From assembly GCA_964444375.1 (NCBI GenBank), contig CAYUGX010000311.1, positions 1 through 5,461 on the forward strand: a stretch of DNA of 5,461 nt, read 5' to 3'. Below are positions 1 through 5,461 of the stretch, in pieces (position 1 is the first letter of the stretch; every line of letters starts with the position of its first letter). The notes under the pieces are model-generated. The model saw nothing but the letters and a program-made list of their open reading frames with translations, was not told where the DNA came from and made no database searches. The position numbers were made by a program, and so were the translations under genes. The DNA comes from JABHCC01 sp964444375 (GTDB lineage Bacteria > Bacteroidota > Bacteroidia > Bacteroidales > UBA12481).

Positions 1-3000
1 CAATATTCTTCCCCATGAAGAATTTACCGACTGGTACATAAGCTAAATCAATCGTTTTGGCCTGATCCATCGGTATTCGCATTGATAGTCGTGAACCAAG
101 TCTTTGTTTTTTCCTGGCTTCTTGAGAATTAAATGGCCAATTGGGTAGTTTAAGCTGTTTGGCAGGGGGTCTCTTTTCCCCTACCGGATGTTTAAAGACT
201 GGCTGATCCACAGTCTCAGGAGAAGTCTCTGGATTGTGCAACAATCCGGCATAGGCCTCTCTCAACTCCATGCGGCGTTCAATAAACGGTTCAATCTTTT
301 CAGTATGCTCAATCCAGGTTCCGTGATCAGGTACATTCAGGTCGATCCAGGCATAGAGTTTTTGCCAGGCCTCTTGGTCCAACTCAACTCCGTGATGGCC
401 TTTTCTGAGCAATTGAACCAATTCTGTTTGTTCAGCATGATACTCCATAGGGATGGTCAGGTGATAATCGTTCTCAGGACCGGCTCGACGGACGTAGGGA
501 TGCAAGGCGATGTAAGCCGAATTGAACAGAAAGGTCTCATTCCTGAGTGGAGACATTTTACCCCGGTTTCGTAAATCGGGTATTTCTGTTTCACCATTGT
601 GACACCCCACACAGTTTTGATCAAGCACGGGTTGCACTTCAGACAAAAAACCAAAATTGCGTTCAGGACCATACCAAGGCTCGATTTCAAGAGGTGCCTT
701 TCGAGCGGCCATCGTGGGTTTTGGCATGGCAACCTGGTTGGCGTCTTCGTGGCATCCGACACAACTGAGGTGTTCACCGGGCATGGCAGTGAACCAAGAC
801 CGCATGATCTGCACGGCCCGGCCTTCATCATCAAGTGGCTGCAGTGCTATGGGCGTATTCGCAGGGATGGTAAAATGGGCTGAGCCATCGTCATAAATCG
901 GCACAGTGCCTAATAGTCGTCGGGGTTCCCAGGGCCCGTCGATTCCCACATGTATGTGTCCACCGGTTCCACGATAGGCATAATGCCATTCAAAAAGACG
1001 CAATGATTTGACAGCACCCCTGGGTATACCGCTAAGACCGGGGCCTTCATAAATATCTTGGATGTAAACTGTAGCCTCACTCGTTTCCAGATCAACTTTA
1101 TCGGGAATCACAGGTGGCCGGGGTTTGGATATTAAGGGAATGGGCTCGGTTAAATGGTAATAGGGATCAGATGAAATCAGCGTTTTATTATCGAAAACAT
1201 CAACCAGATAAATAGCCCAGTTGTCATGCGGTGTCATTTTTCCGGCTACCAAAAAAAACTCATCAGACAGGGGCCAGGGATGTAAGAACTTGGGCCATAC
1301 TTCATCAACCAGACGATCGGTGATAATGGGCTCAACTTTTTTGTTACGGCCGGGTATCTGCTGCACCACTCCATCGGTTTCAAAACGCCCTTTTGCAGGG
1401 TCAAACAGATGAAGCTCACCCGCTCGACGTGTACCGTGATGGCCAGATACAATACCCACTACCTGACCTGGGTCACTGGGTACAGCACGGGCAAAAAATA
1501 CAGAGTTTGGCCAGTATGAGTTGCTTCCATAATACGAGCGTTGATTCGTTCCGTCAGGATTCATGGTCATTAGAATCCGGGTAAAGAAATGCGGTGAATC
1601 GGTATATTCCCACCGTGTGTACAGTACTTTACCATTGTTCAATACGCTCGGATGCCAGTTGTCATCCTGATCAAAACACAGCATTCGCATTTCACTACCA
1701 TCTGGCTTCATACGGCACAAATTGGCCACATTACTTGATCCATTGACACAGGGCACGCCATGATAACAGGCTGTTGAAGCAAATATTATATCTTCTGATG
1801 GAAGGTAACAGGCATCGTAATGATCAACGTCACCACCGATATCACGACTCACCTGCCGGCTTATACCGCTAGCCAAATCGAGTTCATAAACCTGGAAAGT
1901 GAGATTTTTATCGGGTTGGGAAAACAGCAACTTATTTCCTTCGTAATGCAAATCAACCTTTCCCACAAAGCGATTCCCATCCGGCAGGTAAACAAGCTCG
2001 TGATCATTGGGCGATGACAGTTGAAATTTCACAATCGCATTATCCCAGATATTCCGATTGATCATTGACAAACTCTGAAAGTTTGACGGTAAACCTGCCG
2101 GATCAGGCCCTTGCCCCATGGGTTTTATATTACCGGGGATTTTATGTCTGCGCACAGCTAAAACTGATTCAAAATCGAGAAGTGGATTGGCCAGTAAAAT
2201 GCGCTTTTCGGCTTCTCTTGTTTCACCCATCCTGGCCAACAGGCTCTCGTCACGAGCGTCTAATTGCTTCAACAGTTCAGCCTTTTGTACGTGGGCGTCT
2301 TCAATGGTTTCGATTTCGGCTCGAATTTCCTGCAATATCGACTGAGGATATTGCTGATACACCAGCTTTAGTCGACCCAGATCTAACTGTTCAAGCCATT
2401 CTTTAGCTTTGGCGAATTGATCATTAGCATACAGTTCTTGCCACAACTCACCGATATTGCTCTTAGATAACCAGTGTAGGTTTTGAATATGGCTATGATC
2501 TTTACCTAACCATACTGCATATTCTTCGGGATAATTCAATTTCAACTGTGATAAAAAGCGCAACATCTCCTCATTGAAGACGGCAAAAAAGGCAGCACCT
2601 TCTAATGGTGCTACAACTGAACTGAATCGCTTGACAGGTTGCTTTATGCGGTAGGTAAAAATTGATCGCCAAAAGTAATCACTTCCAATACCGGTGAACA
2701 CATGGTGAGCCTTTTCCCCTACACCAATCTGAACAGGTCCCCGTTTTCTCGACTGCTCGATTGTTTTATCATGCACCCATCTATTGACCCGCATGGTCTG
2801 ATCACAAAATAAAATAGGATCTCGCTCGGCTAAATTGGCTGAGGATTTGGTTGATTCAACGACAGGGTTTCCCCATCGTGCTCCCATTTTGGGAATCATT
2901 ATTTCTTTTCTGAAAATGTAGTCGAATCCATCAACATGATAGACAGCCAGATGCAATTGCTTTTTAGCATGGATAGCCTTATTGATCTGCTGGGGATTGT

Positions 3001-3214
3001 CTGCCGAGGCCAGGGGACTGATAATGAAAGCCGGCCCCTCTTCTAGTTCGACCTGACGGTATTTCTTGGCCGAGGCGATCAGGGTTTCATCAAACGAGTT
3101 CTCCTCTACCCAAAAAATACATCGTGTATGCACCTGACCCCGGTTGCTGCAAGTCACCAGTAATAAACAAAAAAAAGGGAGTAACTGTTTATAAATAAAA
3201 TGAATAGCCCTCAT
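1..3214 (-). CDS. Hydrazine-synthase-alpha-like dihaem c protein with C-terminal SUMF1/FGE domain (3' partial)
   Basis: Exported multidomain protein, probably periplasmic or lipid-anchored; its reaction is unknown. The frame is open for 1071 codons and leaves the window without a stop. The ATG is the first possible start, because an in-frame TAA lies one codon upstream (3218-3220). Residues 1-22 form a hydrophobic leader ending LLLVTCSN, a possible lipobox with C22 (Thr at -1 is not the classic residue). Residues about 25-275 I do not recognise. Residues about 275-340 look helical and charged. From LANPLLDF (341-348) the protein matches the HzsA-related family I know from Planctomycetes and Bacteroidota: propeller-like repeats (GVPCV with C489, MNPDGTN at 551-557, GHHG at 591-594), then an HZS_alpha middle-domain-like stretch at about 714-817. 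Haem c motifs CVGCH lie at 818-822 and 868-872. Conserved family motifs YVRRAGPE and AWIDLNVPDHGTW follow. The final LAYVPVGKFFMG (from 1057) opens an FGE-sulfatase domain, which would need roughly 250 more residues. Family assignment is from recall of motifs, not a search. Confidence 0.9.
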   Translation of the reverse strand, partial: MRAIHFIYKQLLPFFCLLLVTCSNRGQVHTRCIFWVEENSFDETLIASAKKYRQVELEEGPAFIISPLASADNPQQINKAIHAKKQLHLAVYHVDGFDYIFRKEIMIPKMGARWGNPVVESTKSSANLAERDPILFCDQTMRVNRWVHDKTIEQSRKRGPVQIGVGEKAHHVFTGIGSDYFWRSIFTYRIKQPVKRFSSVVAPLEGAAFFAVFNEEMLRFLSQLKLNYPEEYAVWLGKDHSHIQNLHWLSKSNIGELWQELYANDQFAKAKEWLEQLDLGRLKLVYQQYPQSILQEIRAEIETIEDAHVQKAELLKQLDARDESLLARMGETREAEKRILLANPLLDFESVLAVRRHKIPGNIKPMGQGPDPAGLPSNFQSLSMINRNIWDNAIVKFQLSSPNDHELVYLPDGNRFVGKVDLHYEGNKLLFSQPDKNLTFQVYELDLASGISRQVSRDIGGDVDHYDACYLPSEDIIFASTACYHGVPCVNGSSNVANLCRMKPDGSEMRMLCFDQDDNWHPSVLNNGKVLYTRWEYTDSPHFFTRILMTMNPDGTNQRSYYGSNSYWPNSVFFARAVPSDPGQVVGIVSGHHGTRRAGELHLFDPAKGRFETDGVVQQIPGRNKKVEPIITDRLVDEVWPKFLHPWPLSDEFFLVAGKMTPHDNWAIYLVDVFDNKTLISSDPYYHLTEPIPLISKPRPPVIPDKVDLETSEATVYIQDIYEGPGLSGIPRGAVKSLRLFEWHYAYRGTGGHIHVGIDGPWEPRRLLGTVPIYDDGSAHFTIPANTPIALQPLDDEGRAVQIMRSWFTAMPGEHLSCVGCHEDANQVAMPKPTMAARKAPLEIEPWYGPERNFGFLSEVQPVLDQNCVGCHNGETEIPDLRNRGKMSPLRNETFLFNSAYIALHPYVRRAGPENDYHLTIPMEYHAEQTELVQLLRKGHHGVELDQEAWQKLYAWIDLNVPDHGTWIEHTEKIEPFIERRMELREAYAGLLHNPETSPETVDQPVFKHPVGEKRPPAKQLKLPNWPFNSQEARKKQRLGSRLSMRIPMDQAKTIDLAYVPVGKFFMGKNI

Positions 3215-3225
3215 GACTTATTGAT

Positions 3226-3254
3226 ATTATACGCCTACCTACCTCCGATAACAA
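3226..3254 (-). promoter_or_regulatory. Candidate sigma70-like promoter for the large haem c/SUMF1 gene
   Basis: On the minus strand, TTGTTA (3249-3254) and a perfect TATAAT (3226-3231) are separated by exactly 17 bases, inside the 93-base gap after the DUF2400 gene. The -10 box ends only 11 bases before the ATG at 3214, so transcription would begin within a few bases of the start codon and give a nearly leaderless mRNA. The spacer contains a purine-rich GGAGGTAGGTAGG; its GGAGG is about 27 bases from the ATG, too far to act as a normal ribosome binding site. Bacteroidota housekeeping promoters usually show TAnnTTTG at -7 and TTTG near -33. The TTTG is present here (3252-3255) but the -7 form is not, so this call is tentative. 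Confidence 0.35.
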
Positions 3255-3307
3255 ATGCAGCACCTAAAACTTGATCCTGACGATTAAATATAGGAAAATC
3301 GAGGAGA

Positions 3308-4066
3308 TTAGAACGACTTTTCGAGGCCAAGTCCGAACAATGAGAAGTCAAATCGTACCGGATCATGTGGATCAATCTGTCTCAAGGCATGAGTAAGCTC
3401 TTCAACTGCCCTCCAATTATTCGAGCGCCGTTTAAGCAGCCCCAAATGGCGGGCTACCCGAGCCACGTGAACATCTAGAGGAATCATCAGATTGGATTGC
3501 TCTATGTTTGGCCATAGCCCAAAATGAACTCCTCGGTTATCGTGACGAACCATCCACATCAGAAATAGGTTGATTCGTTTTGCTGCTGATCCTTTGGCCG
3601 GATTTGCCACATGCTTCTCAGTACGAGCCAGCGGCTCCCACTGCATGAATACCTGTCTAAAATGGGTAATGGCCTCGAAAGCACTACCTTGTATGAATCC
3701 AGCACTGAATACCGACTCTAATCCGCCGTGCTCTTTATAGAGTCGACGCAGGGCATCCAGAAAAAAGTGCAGATCGATGGGTAGAAAGGTGCGATGAACA
3801 AAACTGTTTAATCGATCCCATTCCTTTTGTGAACTGTTGCAGACGAAATCATGGGGAGCTTGCTCAAACAATTCCATAAGGCGAAACCCATTTCGGATGA
3901 TTGTTCCCCGTTGTCCCCAGGCTATGGTTGATACCAGGAAGGCAGCAATTTCAATGTCTTCTTTCTTCGTAAAAGAATGGGGAATTTGAATGGGATCAGT
4001 TTTAATAAATGAGGGGGTGTTGAACTGCTCGTATTTAGTCTCAAGCAAGGCACGAATCCGACTCAT
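3308..4066 (-). CDS. TIGR02757 / DUF2400 family protein
   Basis: A complete 252-residue protein of the TIGR02757 (DUF2400) family, whose biochemical role is not established. Family signatures I recognise are IAAFLVSTIAWGQR (40-53), AAKRINLFLMWMVR (161-174), GVHFGLW (179-185), the IPLDVHVARVARHLGLL block (195-211) and DPVRFDFSLFGLG near the C-terminus (235-247). Length and motif order fit a full-length member with nothing missing. The PLDVHVAR stretch resembles the PVDTHV.R segment of helix-hairpin-helix DNA glycosylases of the endonuclease III type, with Asp198 at the equivalent of the catalytic Asp. That parallel is my inference and gives no proven activity. No signal peptide or membrane segment is visible, so it should be cytoplasmic. 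The start ATG follows the lolD stop by two bases with only a weak purine tract (TTTAAAG) before it, suggesting translation coupled to lolD. I see no convincing terminator after its stop. Confidence 0.93.
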   Translation of the reverse strand: MSRIRALLETKYEQFNTPSFIKTDPIQIPHSFTKKEDIEIAAFLVSTIAWGQRGTIIRNGFRLMELFEQAPHDFVCNSSQKEWDRLNSFVHRTFLPIDLHFFLDALRRLYKEHGGLESVFSAGFIQGSAFEAITHFRQVFMQWEPLARTEKHVANPAKGSAAKRINLFLMWMVRHDNRGVHFGLWPNIEQSNLMIPLDVHVARVARHLGLLKRRSNNWRAVEELTHALRQIDPHDPVRFDFSLFGLGLEKSF

Positions 4067-4068
4067 CT

Positions 4069-4719
4069 TTAAACAATCAAGCCATCTTTCATCTGGACAA
4101 TCCGGTCGCTCATTTCAGCCAGATGATTGTCGTGGGTAACAATCACGAAAGTCTGACCAAATTGATCTCGAAGTTCAAAAAAGAGGCGATGTAATTCCTC
4201 CTGATTTTCTGAATCGAGATTACCTGAGGGTTCATCAGCCAGGATTACATCGGGTTTATTCATCAATGCCCGTGCAACGGCCACTCGCTGTTTCTCACCA
4301 CCAGACAATTCAGCTGGTTTATGATGGTAGCGCTCGCTTAGGCTCAGATAATCCAGTAATTCTTTAGCTCTTTTTTCACTATCTCTTTTCGATTTGCGCC
4401 GAATAAAAGCCGGGATACATACATTCTCCAGGGCTGTGAATTCGGGTAACAAGTGGTGAAATTGAAAGACAAACCCAATTGACTGATTTCGGAAAGTTGC
4501 CAGTTGCTGGTCAGCCAATGCTTCAATTCGGTTTCCATTGATCTCAAGGGTTCCTGCATCGGGTCGACTCAGGGTTCCAATAATCTGGAGCAATGTGGTT
4601 TTACCAGCACCACTTGGGCCGACGACGGCTACAATTTCTTTCTCTTCAACCGAGAAATCAATGCCTTTGAGTACTTCCAATTTGCCGAAATACTTGTGTA
4701 TACCTTTTGCCTGGATCAT
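4069..4719 (-). CDS. lolD: LolD-type lipoprotein-releasing ABC transporter ATP-binding protein
   Basis: Cytoplasmic ATPase subunit of the type VII (LolCDE/MacB-like) ABC group. By family knowledge, LolD powers release of outer-membrane lipoproteins from the inner membrane with LolC/E-type permeases. The 216 residues contain every nucleotide-binding motif: Walker A GPSGAGKTT (34-42), Q-loop Gln86 within FVFQFHHLLPEFTALENV (83-100), signature LSGGEKQ (138-144), Walker B VILADE (158-163) with catalytic Glu163, D-loop SGNLD (165-169) and switch His196 in VTHD. The FHHLLPEFTALENV segment closely matches Escherichia coli LolD (YQFHHLLPDFTALENV) as I recall it, which favours LolD over FtsE or MacB. 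It has no membrane segment and is a complete stand-alone ATPase. No permease gene lies in the window; in Bacteroidota the permease is often encoded elsewhere. It lies 51 bases after the DUF5916 gene and 2 bases before the DUF2400 gene. No clear ribosome binding site precedes the ATG. Confidence 0.95.
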   Translation of the reverse strand: MIQAKGIHKYFGKLEVLKGIDFSVEEKEIVAVVGPSGAGKTTLLQIIGTLSRPDAGTLEINGNRIEALADQQLATFRNQSIGFVFQFHHLLPEFTALENVCIPAFIRRKSKRDSEKRAKELLDYLSLSERYHHKPAELSGGEKQRVAVARALMNKPDVILADEPSGNLDSENQEELHRLFFELRDQFGQTFVIVTHDNHLAEMSDRIVQMKDGLIV

Positions 4720-4770
4720 TTCATCAATTGAAACGATGAAAATACAGCTTTTTCGGCGGCATTCAAACTA

Positions 4771-5421
4771 TTATGGGAAGGGCAAACGTGGACGTATCAC
4801 CTGATGATAATCAAGATAATAAGTCAACTTTATTGAGAATGAATTAGTCTGTGGAGAAACAATGGTGCGGTTGAAATTATCAACATACCCCACAAATAAG
4901 TCTTCAGTCACCGATTCACTTTGATAGATATTGTTTTTCCAAACGGCAGTTAAGAAACTACCTGGAGCAAGATTCCAACTGTACTCAAGATCAACAGTTA
5001 GAATGTTGAAATTCAGGTCCTTATTTTGATCAAATTCAGGATAATCCAGCAAGCTTCCGTCGCGCTGCAGTAAGTAATACTCCTGATAATCAACGGCTGA
5101 CCAATAATGTCTCATAGACAAGCTTAAGGCTGATACGTTATTAAATACATAAGAAGCTGAGATCTGATTGGTAACCCGCATAACATTTCGCTTACCAAAT
5201 GCAATACTGTCTTCGGCAAAGTAACTTGCATACCCCACCTCATTCTTGTTATTTGAGATCTCAATCCTTGGATTGATTGAGACTTTATTGTTTATCCGCC
5301 AGCGGGGCCTTGCACTAAACTCCCAACCTCTCGCATCTTCGGTGTTCATGCTATATTCAAATCCCAAGTGCAGGCCCAGCTTTTTGCGGTAATCAGTTGA
5401 ACCAGATATATCAATTTCCAT
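4771..5421 (-). CDS. DUF5916 outer-membrane beta-barrel protein, C-terminal part (5' incomplete)
   Basis: The C-terminal roughly 216 residues of what I take to be a DUF5916 protein. Known members usually carry an N-terminal carbohydrate-binding-like domain and a C-terminal outer-membrane barrel, with total length around 700-900 residues; their function is undefined. The visible part is made of alternating hydrophobic/polar strands rich in Tyr, Trp and Asn. It holds segments I associate with the family: STDYRKKLGLHLGFEYS near its start, MRHYWSAVDYQ, DLEYSWNLAPGSFLTAVWKN, and the closing strand FSIKLTYYLDYHQ followed by a short RPRLPFP tail. The ATG at 5421 is only the first Met after in-frame stops (5428-5430 and further upstream) and is unlikely to be the native start, because it falls within the barrel and has no leader peptide. 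Family-like sequence continues upstream in other frames to the window edge (see the frameshift entry). The stop codon is TAA at 4771-4773. Confidence 0.75.
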   Translation of the reverse strand: MEIDISGSTDYRKKLGLHLGFEYSMNTEDARGWEFSARPRWRINNKVSINPRIEISNNKNEVGYASYFAEDSIAFGKRNVMRVTNQISASYVFNNVSALSLSMRHYWSAVDYQEYYLLQRDGSLLDYPEFDQNKDLNFNILTVDLEYSWNLAPGSFLTAVWKNNIYQSESVTEDLFVGYVDNFNRTIVSPQTNSFSIKLTYYLDYHQVIRPRLPFP

Positions 5422-5455
5422 ATGGGCTTAACTGGGGCCTGGTCAATTTTATTCA
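5411..5455 (-). other. Probable frameshift region in the DUF5916 gene
   Basis: Upstream of the apparent start, the DUF5916 frame is interrupted, but matching peptide continues in the other two frames. In the frame closed by TGA at 5411-5413, residues LTRPQLSPYGN are readable; the barrel frame resumes at once with DISGSTDYRKK. Further upstream a third frame reads RVNK just before the A-run at 5447-5450 (T-run on the plus strand). Removing one base from that run and one near 5413 would join them as RVNKLTRPQLSPYGN followed by DISGS. From memory, related proteins have an LTRGGP motif at this place, so two Gly may also be missing here. Either the end of the sequence is poor or the gene is decaying. 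The reconstruction is inference. Confidence 0.5.
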
Positions 5456-5461
5456 CCCTGG

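Noticed and set aside
457..834. A 125-codon minus-strand open frame
   Set aside because: It overlaps the large gene in another frame, and its translation has no family signal, whereas the overlapping frame encodes both CVGCH haem sites and conserved motifs.
188..2406. Several plus-strand open frames of 60-130 codons
   Set aside because: All lie antisense to the large coding frame, are short, have atypical composition and no recognisable motifs; they are shadows.
1..3214. A true anammox hydrazine synthase subunit
   Set aside because: The closely spaced haems, the fused FGE-type domain, the unrelated neighbours and the likely Bacteroidota origin all argue against it; only family resemblance is claimed.
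3232..3248. GTAG tandem repeat in the promoter spacer as a repeat element
   Set aside because: Two to three copies of a 4-base unit is too short to count as a repeat feature.
3215..3307. Possible Rho-independent terminator after the DUF2400 gene
   Set aside because: Only a weak five-base CGATT/AATCG pairing with an 11-base loop was seen, with no following U-run.
4720..4770. Bacteroidota-type TAnnTTTG promoter before lolD
   Set aside because: The nearest match, TAGTTTG, has the wrong spacing and no partner TTTG box at -33; the 51-base gap is otherwise featureless.
4344..4804. Open frames on both strands over lolD and the gap before it
   Set aside because: They overlap lolD, whose ATPase motifs are complete and in order; the alternatives carry no motifs.

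Overview
The window carries four genes, all on the minus strand and tightly packed, with no RNA genes, mobile elements or CRISPR. Read in transcription order (right to left) they are: the C-terminal part of a DUF5916-type outer-membrane beta-barrel protein (4771-5421 and beyond the right edge), a LolD-type lipoprotein-export ATPase (4069-4719), a TIGR02757/DUF2400 protein (3308-4066), and a very large secreted multidomain protein (1-3214) that runs off the left edge. The last is an open frame of 1071 codons and occupies more than half the window. It is easy to overlook because it has no stop codon inside the window.

The gene set suggests a member of the Bacteroidota. DUF5916 barrels and LolD next to a TIGR02757 protein are typical of that group. 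The starts lack clear Shine-Dalgarno sequences, which is also common there. Base composition looks moderate, around 45% GC by eye. This is inference from family distribution; no phylogenetic marker is present.

The lolD and DUF2400 genes are separated by two bases and are probably co-transcribed and translationally coupled. The DUF5916 gene lies 51 bases upstream of lolD and may share its transcript. The large gene follows after a 93-base gap holding a sigma70-like promoter candidate, so it may be transcribed on its own.

The most interesting gene is the large one. It joins a signal or lipoprotein leader, an unrecognised N-terminal region, a short helical segment, a beta-propeller-like region, a domain resembling the middle domain of anammox hydrazine synthase alpha subunit, two CXXCH haem c sites only 50 residues apart, and the beginning of a formylglycine-generating-enzyme (SUMF1/EgtB/PvdO) domain cut by the window edge. 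Its function is not known to me. At the opposite edge, the DUF5916 frame appears broken by two small indels within about 40 bases, either from poor sequence at a contig end or from true gene decay.
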